Assembly (NCBI GenBank): GCA_937911525.1
Contig: CALDQK010000390.1
Span: 1 to 41,194 of the forward strand
Direction: 5' to 3'
Origin: an uncultured bacterium
GTDB taxonomy: Bacteria > Planctomycetota > J058
DNA: 41,194 nt
Shown: positions 1 through 10,180 of the stretch, piece by piece
Layout: every line of letters begins with the position of its first letter
Position numbering within the stretch: position 1 is the stretch's first letter
Translations under genes and position numbers: made by a program
The notes under the pieces: model-generated
The model's input: the letters and a program-made list of their open reading frames with translations, nothing else
Databases searched by the model: none
What the model was told of the DNA's origin: nothing

Positions 1-1246
<1,246 letters not shown>

Positions 1247-1352
1247 GCTGCCTCGCCCCGCAGCTTAGCTGCCGCGGTTTGCATAGGGTATCCGTGAGCG
1301 AGCCCTCGAGGTGACGAATCCGCCCGAAGTCCAGCGTTTGCGAGGCCCGAGC

Positions 1353-1766
1353 CTACTCCTCCTGCAGCCGCTCCCGGGCCTCGCGCAGCCGGCGGCTGAT
1401 CTCATCTTCGGCGCTCAGGGCGGGAGCTGGAGTCGGGGACGCGGGGGCGGCCTTCTCCTGCTGGGCCCGAGCCGCCGCCTCGCGGCGCAGCTGGCGGAGC
1501 CGGCGCAGGTTGGGCTTGACCAGGATCACGACCTGGGCCCTGGGTCGGGCGAGCTGGCGGCTCTGCTTGCGCTCGAGGGCCGCGGCCATGCGCTGCCGCT
1601 TCGCCTCGATCGGATCGAGAGGCCGCTCGCTGCGGCGAGTCGGCGGGACGGGCGCAGGCTGGGCTTGTCGGCCCTGGGCCTCGAGCGCGGCCAACTTGGC
1701 GCGGCGCACGCGCTCGGTGTCTGCGATCCGCTGCCGCTGGGCTGCGAGCGGGTCTAGGTCGCTCAT
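1353..1766 (-). CDS. Small charged Ala/Arg/Gln-rich hypothetical protein
   Basis: A 137-residue protein beginning MSDLDPLAAQRQRIADTE. It is rich in Arg, Ala, Gln and Glu, with heptad-like stretches (near residues 10-35 and 70-135) that suggest helices or a coiled coil. No signal peptide, membrane segment or catalytic motif is seen. The frame is open further upstream, to an ATG at 1826, but that extension is low-complexity Arg/Ser, so the start at 1766 is preferred; its ribosome-binding site is weak. The gene lies 106 bp upstream of the kinase on the same strand and may be cotranscribed with it. I do not recognise a family. A basic nucleic-acid-binding or scaffold role is possible but unsupported. 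Because high-GC DNA throws up long spurious frames, there is some doubt that it is real. Confidence 0.5.
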   Translation of the reverse strand: MSDLDPLAAQRQRIADTERVRRAKLAALEAQGRQAQPAPVPPTRRSERPLDPIEAKRQRMAAALERKQSRQLARPRAQVVILVKPNLRRLRQLRREAAARAQQEKAAPASPTPAPALSAEDEISRRLREARERLQEE

Positions 1767-1933
1767 GCCTTCAGAATAGCGCCTCGAGAGCCAGCTAGAA
1801 CTCCTCCTGGGCGTCCGATTCCGCACCGGCGGGGGCTGAGGTGCCTCCGATTTGCTGGCCCTCCTTGCACGAGAGCCAGGCTGGCGCCGAAGATGGCCGC
1901 GTGAGTCTCCAAGGTGGCAGCTCCGAAGACCTC

Positions 1934-4900
1934 ATGCTGAGCTCGTCCATGTCGGGCTCGGTGGTCGGCAAGCGTCTGGGCCCCTACGTCCTGCGCAAGC
2001 TGATCGCCGAAGGCGGCATGGGGACCGTCTACGACGCCTACCACGAGCGCCTCGAGCGCGAGGTGGCGCTCAAGACCCTCCGCAAGGACCAGGAGCAGTC
2101 CGAGGAGGACCTGCAGCGCTTCCTCAACGAGGCGCGCGCCGCCGCTCGGCTCAACCACCCCAACGTGGTCTCGGTGTTCGACGTGGGCGAGCACAAGAAC
2201 GTGCGCTACCTCGCCATGGAGCTGGTGCGCGGGCGGAGCCTCTTCGACCGGATCAAGAACGAGGGCGCGCTCGACCTGGCCGAGGCGGCCGAGATCGTGG
2301 CCAAGGCCTGCGACGGGCTGCAGCACGCGCACGACCTCGGGATCCTGCACCGCGACCTCAAGCCGGCCAACGTGCTCCTGCAGGCGCCCAGCGGCTTGCC
2401 GCGCCTGACCGACTTCGGCGTGGCCCGCGCGCCGGGCAACCAGCGCCTGACCAAGACCGGGATCGCCCTCGGCACGCCCAACTACATGTCGCCCGAGCAG
2501 GCCATGGGGCTCAACTCGGAGCTCGATGGGCGGAGCGACGTGTGGGCCATGGGAGCGGTGCTCTACGAGTGCCTGACGGGCTTCCCGCCCTTCAACTTGC
2601 CCAGCCAGCTGGAGACGATGCAGGCGGTGGTCTCCGACCCCGTCGTGCCCCCCAGCCAGCACCGAGGCGAGGTCGACGCGGACCTCGAGGCGATCGTGAT
2701 GCGCTGCCTCGCGAAGGAGCGCGAGGACCGCTACCCGGCGGCCAGTGAGCTGGCCGCCGACCTCCGCCGCTACGTCGCGGGCGAGCCCGTCCACGCGCGG
2801 CCGCGCGGGGCCTTCGAGCTGGCTCGCGACGGGCTGCGCGAGCACGTGCTCCTGGGGGCCGTCGCCGGCGCCGTCGCGGTCGCGGTCCTGATGCTGGCCT
2901 TCCTGGGCGGCGTGGTGCTCGGGATCCGGCGCGGGGGGGCTGAGGAAGGCGGCGGAGCGCTGGCGTGGCGGAGCGCGCGCCTGGCGGAGGTCGGGGCTGC
3001 CCTGGCCAAGCCCGGCCTCTTGGCCGACGAGCTCGGCGCGCTGCGGGCTCAGCTCGCCCCCGACGCGCTGCGGGAGAGGGCGCAGGCCGAGCTGGGACCC
3101 GTCGACGACCTGGAGGCGGCGCTGGCGCCGGAGGCCTGCCGCGCGGCGACCCGGGCGCTGCGAGCCCGGATCGCCTACTTGCTCGGGCGGGAGGGCGAGG
3201 CGAGTGACCTCGCCGCCCTGAGCGAGTGTGTGGAGGCGGCGCGCCTCGACCCGCGCAGCACCAGCGGCCGGGCGGCGCGACTCGCCGTGGCACGGGCGCT
3301 GGCAAGGCGCGGCGGCGAGGCCCTCGAGGTGGCGCGTGACGCCCTGGCCGCCCTGCGCGGCCAGGACGCGCAGGGCCGGGCGGCCGCGCTCCTCGAGGCT
3401 GAGCTGCTCCCGCCCGCCGAGTGGCGCGTCGCGGGGGCTCTGGCCAAGGGCGCGCTGGCGGGGGAGCTCGAGCCGGATGCCCGGGAGCGGGCGACCTTGC
3501 TGCGCGCCCTCGGTGAAGTGCTCGGCGCGGGCGCGCCGCTCCCCGCGGGCGAGGTGTCCTTCCTCCGCTCCAAGGAGGGCCCGCGGGTCGTCTCCCTGGA
3601 GAACGAGAAGCTGCTGCGCGTCTCGACCCTGGCGGGGGTGGAGGTCCAGCGCCTGCGGGTCGCCGCTCCGGTGGCCTTTTTCCGCACGGGAGACACCAAC
3701 GGCGACGGCACCGGCGAGCTCGTGATGGTCGTTCAGGGCAAGCAGAACCAGGTCGGGATCGCCGCGATCGGGCTGGGCGAGAACGCGGTCAAGACCCGCT
3801 TCGCGGTCAAGCTCCCCACGCCGACGGCCTTCGCGCTCGGCCAGCTCGACGGGACGGGCGGCGACGAGCTGGTGGCCCTCAGCGACGACGCGCAGCAGTG
3901 CGGGGTCGTGTGGAGCAACAAGGCGGTGAGGCTGATCGAGGAGAGCGAGCGCGGCCCCACGCTCGAGGGGCTCGCGATCGCGGACCTCGACGGAGACGGA
4001 AAGGAGGAGGTGCTCTGCGGGAGCGGTCGCGCAGGCGAGGGAGACCTGCGGGTGTTCGGCTTCGCCAAGGGCGCCATGACCGAGCAGGCGCGCCTCCCCC
4101 TGGGGAGGGTGCGTTGGCTGCGCGCGACGCGCCTCGTCGGTGGTCAGGGCGCGCTCGCCGCCTACGAGGGCGAAGCCGGGCTGGAGCTGGCCGTGATCGG
4201 CGCGGGCCAGAGCGGGCCCGCCGTGCTGGCGCGCTGGCCGCTCCCCCAGGAGGGCCTGGTCACCGACCTCCGCGCGGCCGTGCTCCACCTCGGCGACGCG
4301 GGCACCTGGCTGGCCCGGGCCTGGAGCTCGCAGCTGGGCTGGCACCTGCAGCTCGTGTCCCTCGGCGAGCTCCTCGCCGGCGGGCCGCGCGCGGTCCTCG
4401 ACCAGCGGCTCCCGAGTCCCCCGCCTGGGTATCCGCGCTTCTACAGCTGCCAGGTCGACGACGACCCCGAGAGCGAGCTGGTGATCGGGGATCGGCTGCT
4501 CGGCGTCGGCCCCAAGGACCTGCCCAGCCCGCCCGCGGCGGTCGAGCTGCCGGCGGCCCCAGATCTCCGCCTCGACGAGGAGGCGGCGCGTCAGCTCAGC
4601 GCGTTGGGCGCCTCGGGCGAGGGCTCTGAGCTGCCTTTCGCCGCGCGGGCCGACGTGTGGCTGCGGGCCGCTCGCCTGAGCGAGGACCAGGCCCGGAGGG
4701 CCTTTGCGCTCGGGGAGCTGGAGTCGGCCCGCCGAGCGAGCGAGCGCGCTCAGGGGGAGGCGCGCGCGCTGCTCGCCAGCGCGCGAGAGGCGATCTCCAA
4801 ACAGGGCGGCTCCTTCGAGGTGCTCGTCCTCGCGACCCTCGCCGCAGAGCTGGCCGAGGACGAGCCCGCGGCCCAGGAGCTGCTCAGTCAGGCTCGTCAG

Positions 4901-6589
4901 GCGGCGCGTACCCTGGCCGAGCGGGCGGCCCTGCGCTCCCTGGAGGAGGAGGTCGGCGGACTCGCCAGCCCGCAGCGAGCGGAGGTCGACCTGACCCAGC
5001 CCAGCGGGCACGCGCTCTTTGGCATGACTCAGGCCCTGGACGGGCGAATGGACAAGGAGGGCCTGACCCTCTACGCCAGCGGGCGGGGGACCCAGTGCGT
5101 GTTGACGCCCCTGGGGACCTCTTCGGCAAATGCCCTGCAGCCGCCGCTGGAGCTCGAGGCGCAGGTCACGCTGCAGGGGCACGCCCACGACTGCCGCGTG
5201 CTCGTGGGGGCCTTGCCGGCCTTCAGCGGCACGACCAGCGCCGGCGCCGCCAGCGGCGCGCTCAGCTTCTACGAGCGGGGGACGGGGATCGAGCTCTGGC
5301 TCTACGACCCCGAGGGCGAGCGCCGCGCCCTGGCCCGGATCCTGGTCGACGGGCGCCCCCTCGGGGGGCTGCACCCGCTCCCGAGCCTGCGCGGGAAGCT
5401 CCAGCTGAGTCTGGTCCTGCGGCCCCTCGGGCGCGAGTTGGTCGGAGAGCTGCGCGTGCGCGACGGCGAAGGTCGGGAGCTGCTGCGCGCGCGCGACCGC
5501 CGGGCGCTCGCCTTCCCCGCCGAGCTGAGCTACCTGGGGATCGTCTCGCCTGGCGGGGGGAGCTCCGTCGAGACGCGGGCCTGGGCTCGCGAGACGCGCC
5601 TGCGCCTCGAGCGGCTCGAGCTCGGGCTCGGGAGCGCGGTCACGCTCTCGACGGGTCCACCTGCCAACTACGTGCCCCAGTCCTGCTTCGCCCGCGGCGA
5701 CGACGCGGGGGCGATCACTGCCGCTCGTCCGGGGACGGGCACCGCGGGCATCGCCCACCTGCTCGTGAGGGCCCTGGCCCGGGGCCGGAGCGGCGATATC
5801 CCGGGCGGGTTGACCGACCTGCTCGCGGTGGGCCAGCGCTCCCCCATGCACCTGGGGCTCTTCCTGGATCAGAGCGCGACCTGGATCCAGCGCGACCCCC
5901 GCGACCGCGAGCTGGTGGCGCGCTTCCTCCTCCAGCTGCGCGGCGCGAGCACGAGCGCGCCCGCCCTCGCGACCCTCGCGCGGCAGCTCCTGGGAGAGGT
6001 CAGCGCCTACGTCTCGCCCGACGACACCCCCACGGCCTCGGGCAAGCTCCTGGCGGCCTATCTCTCCTTCCGTCGGATCGGCGTCGACGACACGGAGCGC
6101 TGGCAGCACTGGCAGCGCTACGGGTCGAGCTTTCAGCTGGACAACCTGCCCTGGACGCGGCTGCCCAACGTGCTGCCCTCTCTCCCAGGCGAGCTGAGCG
6201 ACGAGGCGGCGGCCAAGCTCTGGGACAAGGCGCCCGAGGGGACGCCGCTCGCCAAGCGCTGGGTCCAGTATCAGCGCGCCCACGCGGGGCGCCCCGGGCG
6301 GCCTGAGCCCCTGCTGCGCCTCGCGGAGCTCTGCGAGGAGCTCGAGCTCTACGGCATGGCCGAGGACTACTACATGCAGGCCTTGGACTCGGCGGGAGCG
6401 GGCGCGCTGCGCCAGGAGATCCTGGTCGCGATCGCGCGCTGCTACGTGGAGCTCTGGGTGCCTCAGCGGGCGATCGACGCCCTCGAGCAGGCGATCGAGA
6501 GCGGTCGAGGCGTCGCCGGGCTCGAGACCCAGTTCCCCAGCCTGGCCTCCCGGGAGCGCTTCCGAGCCCTGCTCGAGAAGAAAAGGTGA
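1934..6589 (+). CDS. Giant receptor-type Ser/Thr kinase with FG-GAP, concanavalin-like and TPR regions
   Basis: About 1551 residues from the ATG at 1934; a GTG at 1841 in the same frame would add 31 residues. The cytoplasmic kinase domain spans roughly residues 14-285, with AEGGMGTVYDA, VALKTL, HRDLKPANVLL, DFGVARA and GTPNYMSPEQA all intact. A strongly hydrophobic segment near residues 303-330 is a single transmembrane helix, placing the remaining ~1200 residues outside the cytoplasm. That part holds FG-GAP/VCBS-like calcium-binding loops (GDTNGDGTGE near 585, then LDGTGGDE and DLDGDGKEE), a probable concanavalin/LamG-like sandwich (about 1020-1235) and TPR-like helices at the end (about 1456-1535). 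This layout suits a receptor kinase sensing an envelope or extracellular ligand. The lipoprotein gene follows 35 bp downstream. The ligand and the substrates are unknown. Confidence 0.9.
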   Translation: MLSSSMSGSVVGKRLGPYVLRKLIAEGGMGTVYDAYHERLEREVALKTLRKDQEQSEEDLQRFLNEARAAARLNHPNVVSVFDVGEHKNVRYLAMELVRGRSLFDRIKNEGALDLAEAAEIVAKACDGLQHAHDLGILHRDLKPANVLLQAPSGLPRLTDFGVARAPGNQRLTKTGIALGTPNYMSPEQAMGLNSELDGRSDVWAMGAVLYECLTGFPPFNLPSQLETMQAVVSDPVVPPSQHRGEVDADLEAIVMRCLAKEREDRYPAASELAADLRRYVAGEPVHARPRGAFELARDGLREHVLLGAVAGAVAVAVLMLAFLGGVVLGIRRGGAEEGGGALAWRSARLAEVGAALAKPGLLADELGALRAQLAPDALRERAQAELGPVDDLEAALAPEACRAATRALRARIAYLLGREGEASDLAALSECVEAARLDPRSTSGRAARLAVARALARRGGEALEVARDALAALRGQDAQGRAAALLEAELLPPAEWRVAGALAKGALAGELEPDARERATLLRALGEVLGAGAPLPAGEVSFLRSKEGPRVVSLENEKLLRVSTLAGVEVQRLRVAAPVAFFRTGDTNGDGTGELVMVVQGKQNQVGIAAIGLGENAVKTRFAVKLPTPTAFALGQLDGTGGDELVALSDDAQQCGVVWSNKAVRLIEESERGPTLEGLAIADLDGDGKEEVLCGSGRAGEGDLRVFGFAKGAMTEQARLPLGRVRWLRATRLVGGQGALAAYEGEAGLELAVIGAGQSGPAVLARWPLPQEGLVTDLRAAVLHLGDAGTWLARAWSSQLGWHLQLVSLGELLAGGPRAVLDQRLPSPPPGYPRFYSCQVDDDPESELVIGDRLLGVGPKDLPSPPAAVELPAAPDLRLDEEAARQLSALGASGEGSELPFAARADVWLRAARLSEDQARRAFALGELESARRASERAQGEARALLASAREAISKQGGSFEVLVLATLAAELAEDEPAAQELLSQARQAARTLAERAALRSLEEEVGGLASPQRAEVDLTQPSGHALFGMTQALDGRMDKEGLTLYASGRGTQCVLTPLGTSSANALQPPLELEAQVTLQGHAHDCRVLVGALPAFSGTTSAGAASGALSFYERGTGIELWLYDPEGERRALARILVDGRPLGGLHPLPSLRGKLQLSLVLRPLGRELVGELRVRDGEGRELLRARDRRALAFPAELSYLGIVSPGGGSSVETRAWARETRLRLERLELGLGSAVTLSTGPPANYVPQSCFARGDDAGAITAARPGTGTAGIAHLLVRALARGRSGDIPGGLTDLLAVGQRSPMHLGLFLDQSATWIQRDPRDRELVARFLLQLRGASTSAPALATLARQLLGEVSAYVSPDDTPTASGKLLAAYLSFRRIGVDDTERWQHWQRYGSSFQLDNLPWTRLPNVLPSLPGELSDEAAAKLWDKAPEGTPLAKRWVQYQRAHAGRPGRPEPLLRLAELCEELELYGMAEDYYMQALDSAGAGALRQEILVAIARCYVELWVPQRAIDALEQAIESGRGVAGLETQFPSLASRERFRALLEKKR

Positions 6590-6624
6590 CCCGCTGGTGA
6601 CGCAGGGGGGCTAGGATCCGCGCC

Positions 6625-7389
6625 ATGAAGCGACCCCGCCCCCTCTTCCTGCTGCTCCTGCCCCTCCTCCTCCCGCTCTCGGGCTGCTTCGGCGGCGACA
6701 CGATCGAGCCGATCTACGAGATCCCCGACAACGAGTACTGCGTCGTGTTTCCGGCTCGGGAGCCAGGCTCCAAGTCGCCCTGGACCTCGACGATCGGCCA
6801 CCAGGTCAGCGAGGCTGCCTCGCGCCGGCTGGAGGCGGCCGCGGAGTTCCACACCGTGCCCTACGGCGAGGTGATCGAGCTGATGTACGCCGAGCCGAGC
6901 AAGGAGGCCAAGAAGGGCAACGACGACGAAGTCGGGGTCGACGTGACCAAGATCACGCCCGAGAAGCTGGCCGAGCTGACCGGCGCCGATTGGGTGATCG
7001 TGATCGACATCGTGGCCTTCCAGGAGAAGGACCCCAACACGATCAACCTGACCAAGGCGACGGGAACCGCCGACGTCAAGCTGTTCAAGATCGTGAAGTC
7101 GACCAAGGAGCGCAAGAAGGCCAAGGAGCTCTCCGAGCGGGAGCGCAAGCGCGACGAGGCCCGCCGCAGGATCGGCCTTCCGCCCGTGGGCGCGGCGCCC
7201 GACGGCGGCAAGTGGGTGGCGCAGGAGACGGTCAACGCGCGCTATCCCAAGAACTTCTTTGGACAGTACGGCGAGACCTTCATGGATCCCGTCGAGGCTC
7301 GCCGCGGCCTGATCGAGGCCCTCGGCAAGAAGTCGGCCGAGCTCTTCTACGAGCACGAGCGGGAGGACACTCCCGGGTCGGGTAACTAG
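6625..7389 (+). CDS. Putative envelope lipoprotein
   Basis: 254 residues. The N-terminus is a classic lipoprotein signal: basic MKRPRP, a Leu-rich hydrophobic core, and the lipobox LSGC with the lipidated Cys at about residue 21. The mature part is soluble and charged. It contains the segment TGADWVIVIDIVAF, which resembles the beta strand of a nucleotide-independent alpha/beta fold, and a Lys/Glu/Arg-rich helix (about 150-180). Similar proteins of unknown function are frequent in planctomycetes, but I cannot name the family. It lies 35 bp after the giant kinase and ends in a strong hairpin terminator, so the two are probably one transcription unit. It may be an envelope partner of the kinase; that is inference. 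Confidence 0.8.
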   Translation: MKRPRPLFLLLLPLLLPLSGCFGGDTIEPIYEIPDNEYCVVFPAREPGSKSPWTSTIGHQVSEAASRRLEAAAEFHTVPYGEVIELMYAEPSKEAKKGNDDEVGVDVTKITPEKLAELTGADWVIVIDIVAFQEKDPNTINLTKATGTADVKLFKIVKSTKERKKAKELSERERKRDEARRRIGLPPVGAAPDGGKWVAQETVNARYPKNFFGQYGETFMDPVEARRGLIEALGKKSAELFYEHEREDTPGSGN

Positions 7390-7420
7390 GGTTCGAGTCA
7401 GCCCGCTGCGGGCAGCACGA

Positions 7421-7449
7421 GGAGCCGTCGCGACCCGCGACGGCTCCTT
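7421..7449 (+). terminator. Hairpin terminator after the lipoprotein gene
   Basis: A perfect 12-bp GC-rich stem (7421-7432 with 7436-7447) with a 3-nt loop lies 31 bp after the lipoprotein stop codon. Only two T residues follow, so it is not a canonical T-tailed terminator, but its stability and position fit transcription termination. Confidence 0.7.
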
Positions 7450-7496
7450 GGCGTTGGTTGAGCGTCCCACCGCGACGAACCGCACCTGAGATCGGG

Positions 7497-7552
7497 TGGG
7501 CAGATGTTGCCCGTCGACCTCCTCGACGAAACGAACGCCCGTTCGTTCGTCG
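7497..7552. repeat. REP-like palindromic element upstream of the RAYT gene
   Basis: Two hairpins lie side by side. The first is GGGCA/TGCCC around a 5-nt loop (7498-7512). The second (7524-7552) is a 12-bp stem with one bulged A and a 4-nt loop. A clearly related sequence lies at 27476-27520, after another gene, sharing TGGGCA, TTGCCC, CGAC and CGAAACG blocks in the same order. A RAYT-type transposase gene starts 60 bp downstream, the usual association of REP elements with their transposase. Confidence 0.6.
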
Positions 7553-7611
7553 CCGTCGCCAAAGGGATTAGGTCCCCGCCCCTCGGCCCCCCCTTTGCCC
7601 GCCCCTCCGGC

Positions 7612-8094
7612 ATGAGCCTCGCCCGCCGCCTCTTGCCCAACCAGGCCCACGCGATCAGTCGTCGCTGCGCGGGCCGGTGTTTCTTCCTGGTCCCGAACGA
7701 GTGGACGAACCAGCTGGTCGGCTACTGCTTGGCCGTGGCCAACGAGCGCTACCACCGGGTCCAGATTCACGCCCTGGTGGCCATGTCGAACCACTTCGAG
7801 ATCGTCGCGACCGACGCCTACGACGCAGGCCAGCAGAGCCACCTGCCCAGGTTCTTCAACTACGCCAATTCCTTGATCGCCAAGGCCATGAACCACCGCC
7901 TCGGTCGCGGGGAGAACTTCTGGGCGCCCGGTTCCTACCGCAGCACCGAGATCCACGGCGAGGAGGCGCTCCGGGATCGGCTGGTCTACAGACGATGTGC
8001 CCTCTCCGATAACAACGGCGACGTCGAAGAAATCGATCGCAATCGCATGCGGTGCAAAGGCTTGAGGACTCGACTCGGCTTTACGCCCTCGTAG
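7612..8094 (+). pseudogene. REP-associated (RAYT/Y1-type) transposase, 3'-truncated
   Basis: The frame from ATG 7612 encodes the N-terminal two thirds of a Y1/HUH-like transposase: RRLLPNQAHAISRRC, a family-typical VQIHALVAMSNHFEIV segment, then LPRFFNYANSLIAKAMNH, ENFWAPGSYRS and ALRDRLVY. Homology stops at about 7988, where the family would continue with a Tyr-Thr-x-x-Asn-Pro-type motif. The last ~35 residues are unrelated, so the gene is cut there by the left side of the accessory island. The usual HUH motif (His-x-His) reads His-Phe-Glu here, which would impair metal binding. REP elements (7497-7552 and 27476-27520) are its likely substrates. Inactive in its present form. Confidence 0.7.
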
Positions 8095-8986
8095 TATCAG
8101 TTGCGGACAGCCGAACTCTACTCGAGAGGCCTCCAGTCCAAGCCATGTCTCCCTCGACCCAAGGGCAGCTGATTGGAGGGAAACAGCTTCGCCCCCACTA
8201 CACCCAGGCAAACTGGCCGCCAGGCTGTTCGCTATTTGGCCAGGTCTCGCCAGCTAGCCCGCTTGCCTCGTGGCAGTTGGCTAGTAGCGTCCGGCTGCGT
8301 CCCTCGGACCTCGTCGCCTGCGCAGGTCGAAGCCAGCGAACCCGCTGCGCCCCACCGGCCGGTGCCTGCTGTGGGTGCCAACTCATCCTGGTGCGGCACG
8401 CCGTCCCGCGTTAGGGGCAACCGCGCACGCGCGATTACTGAAGCGATATCGCCGCTGTCGACAGCTGCCGTGTCAATAGTTGCTGGTTCCAGCCAGTAGC
8501 TGGTTAGTGTCGTCGATCACGTTGTCGTAGTGAAGCAGCGATATCCTGGGATTGCTCGCTCTCCGCATGCGTCTGACGCGGTACGTGCGTTCATTGAAAT
8601 CGCTGCGCCGTCCGGCGATCACGACGTAGTGGAACCTAAATGGACCTGTCGAAATGGCGAAACTCACCTGGCAGAGATGCTTCAGGGCGCTTGCATTTCA
8701 CAAGTACCTGCTCAAAGCCCGGCATAGTGGGCTTGAAGCCACGAATCCCAGTTCTCGATCTGCCTGATCCCCTTCCGGAATGCGTCACCTAGACTAGCCC
8801 GCTTCGCTCACCATTAGTGCTCGAGCGGTAGCAGCGCCTTGCCAAGGCGCTCGCCGAGGCCAGGCGGGAGGCGGCCGAGTCGATCACGCTCGGTGATGCG
8901 CATATGGGACAGAAGTCTGCCGCGGCAGACAGTCCTCTGGCCCGACGCCCTCGGGCGCAGGGATCGTCCCGCTTGCGTCGCGTGCA
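8095..8986. other. Low-coding, degenerate stretch at the left of the island
   Basis: About 900 bp without a convincing intact gene. Composition is less GC-rich than the flanks by eye, and there are many stops in all frames. Two perfect palindromes are visible: an 8-bp stem hairpin at 8833-8851 and a 16-bp palindrome at 8915-8930. A possible protein remnant is listed separately (8473-8667). The stretch looks like decayed accessory DNA between the broken RAYT gene and the IS1380 fragment. Confidence 0.5.
8473..8667 (-). pseudogene. Possible C-terminal remnant of a DUF4263/Shedu-like protein
   Basis: The reverse strand encodes 64 residues. FHYVVIAGRRSDF, a basic helix (TYRVRRMRRASNPR) and ISLLHYDNVIDDTNQLL resemble the end of DUF4263-type nuclease domains, which finish with a conserved Ile-x-x-(Leu/Ile)-Thr-Tyr-Asp-Asp-Leu-type strand. 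No catalytic residues remain and there is no upstream gene body. This is a weak resemblance made by eye; the frame may be meaningless. Confidence 0.25.
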
Positions 8987-9415
8987 CTACATAACGACTA
9001 CAGGGCGCATAGAGAGTCGTTCATGGACTTCCGCGAACGCTCTTGCGAAGGGACATGTCGAGGAGAGCCTGACCCAGACTCTTCGGACGGTGACCTCGAT
9101 CCGCGCAGCGATCTTCAGGAGCTTGACGCGGATCGTGTCCGCTCTTGACTTGCTCAGGCTTGTTCCTGTCAGCCCCAGGTCGCGAAGGGCCTGGACAAGG
9201 ACGTAGGCGAGGCCTGAGAGGTAGAGCCGGATCTGGTTCGCGTGGATCGAAGCTGAGCTCGTCCGCGTCCCGAAGAGATAGAGCTGCTGCTCCTTGATCC
9301 GGTTCTCCATTTCGCCGCGAGGGCAGTAGCCGTGCTCGTAGAGGACGTGGTCCGCAACTTCTTCACGGCTCAGCGAGGTCACCACGAAGCGCGGGTTCCT
9401 GCCGGTCCGCGTCGC
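8987..9415 (-). pseudogene. IS1380-family transposase, C-terminal fragment
   Basis: The reverse strand encodes the typical end of an IS1380 DDE transposase: RNPRFVVTSL, then YCPRGEMENRIKEQQLYLF carrying the conserved Glu of the E-N-R-I-K-E block, ANQIRLYLSGLAYVLVQALR, and the C-terminal VKLLKIAARIEVTVRRVWV. The N-terminal two thirds, with the first catalytic Asp residues, are absent. Homology stops near 9415, where IS66 sequence on the opposite strand begins, so one element was inserted into or recombined with the other. Not functional. Confidence 0.85.
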
Positions 9416-9437
9416 GCCGCCGCTCGCGCCGCCCTCG

Positions 9438-9551
9438 TCAAGAGACTTCGAGCTCTCCCTCCCGGGCGGCCTCGAGCTGCGAATTCCCGCCGGCTTCGAC
9501 TCCGGCGACTTCGACCGCCTGCTTGGTGTCCTCGCGCGTCACTCGTGCTGA
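9438..9551 (+). pseudogene. tnpA: IS66 accessory protein TnpA, C-terminal fragment
   Basis: Only the last ~37 codons remain: FELSLPGGLELRIPAGFD followed by a Leu-rich helix, ending at a TGA at 9549-9551. This matches the usual end of IS66 TnpA (Orf1), whose N-terminal HTH is missing. The stop overlaps the GTG start of tnpB by 7 nt, the normal IS66 arrangement. Confidence 0.7.
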
Positions 9552-9913
9552 GCGTCGCGCCGGGCGTCCGGGTCTACCTGGCCGTCGGGATTACAGACAT
9601 GCGGAAGTCCTTCACGGGGCTCGCCGGCCTCGCTCAGCAAGCGATCGGTCAGGACCCGACCTCGGGTCACCTCTTCGCCTTCTGCAATCGGCGGCGAAAT
9701 CTGGTCAAGGTCCTGTTCTGGGACGGGAGCGGCTTCGTCCTCCTCGCCAAGCGCCTGGAGCGAGGCACCTTCGCCTGGCCCAAGCCCGAGAAGGACGCCG
9801 CTCACGTCATCCTGACCGGTGAGGAGCTGAGCTGGATCTTTGGTGGCTTGGATCTCAGCCAAGCTCAGCGCCGGACTTGGTGGCGGCGCGAGCCACGGCT
9901 GGCAGGAGGATAG
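9545..9913 (+). CDS. tnpB: IS66 accessory protein TnpB (Orf2)
   Basis: 122 residues from GTG 9545, which overlaps the end of the tnpA fragment. Diagnostic IS66 Orf2 features are GVRVYLAVGITDMRKSFTGL at the N-terminus, HLFAFCNRRRNLVKVLFWDG in the middle and FVLLAKRLERGTFAWP after it. The length is close to the family norm (about 115 residues), so this is the one apparently complete IS66 gene here. TnpB is required for transposition of IS66 elements, but its partners are fragments, so the element is immobile. The C-terminus (TWWRREPRLAGG) differs from the family consensus and may be altered. Confidence 0.85.
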   Translation: MLSVAPGVRVYLAVGITDMRKSFTGLAGLAQQAIGQDPTSGHLFAFCNRRRNLVKVLFWDGSGFVLLAKRLERGTFAWPKPEKDAAHVILTGEELSWIFGGLDLSQAQRRTWWRREPRLAGG

Positions 9914-10030
9914 CTCTCGCCCAGATCCCGAAATCGAAAGCTCGTGTGGCACGCTTCTGAGGAGCAGGCTGGCGGAAGGACGCCCGCCGTGTGATTTCGA
10001 TTTGGCATCCTTTCTGCAAGGCGTCTTCGC

Positions 10031-10180
10031 GTGACAGACTTCGAAGCCCAGATCGCAGAGCTCCGGCGCGCACTTGCTGACAAGGACGCCAAGCTCGCCG
10101 CAGCCGAAGCCAAGCTCTCGGCGCAGAAGGCCGTCGCGGCTCGCCTGGGCAAGGACGCGGAGGACAAGGCCGCCAACTAG
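10031..10180 (+). pseudogene. tnpC: IS66 transposase TnpC, N-terminal fragment
   Basis: 49 codons from GTG 10031 encode the coiled N-terminal region typical of IS66 TnpC, with the heptads FEAQIAELRRALADKDAKL, ending at TAG 10178-10180. It sits about 117 bp after tnpB, the expected location. The zinc-finger and DDE domains are missing and the sequence after 10180 is unrelated. This marks the right limit of the IS66 relic. Confidence 0.6.

Larger units (their letters stand above)
9438..10180 (+). mobile_element. IS66-family insertion sequence relic
   Basis: The order tnpA (3' end), tnpB (complete), tnpC (5' end) is preserved, but both ends of the element have been lost. It abuts an IS1380 transposase fragment on the left and a tRNA-Gly remnant 240 bp to the right. 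No terminal inverted repeats could be identified. Confidence 0.7.

Noticed and set aside
1763-6283. Reverse-strand open frame of 1506 codons opposite the giant kinase
   Set aside because: It is antisense of a clear kinase, has no recognisable domain, and is an Arg/Gly/Glu/Leu-rich shadow typical of high-GC third-position bias.
6463-8211. Reverse open frame of 582 codons spanning lipoprotein and RAYT genes
   Set aside because: It runs antisense through a lipoprotein with a clear signal and through a transposase fragment, and shows no domain of its own.
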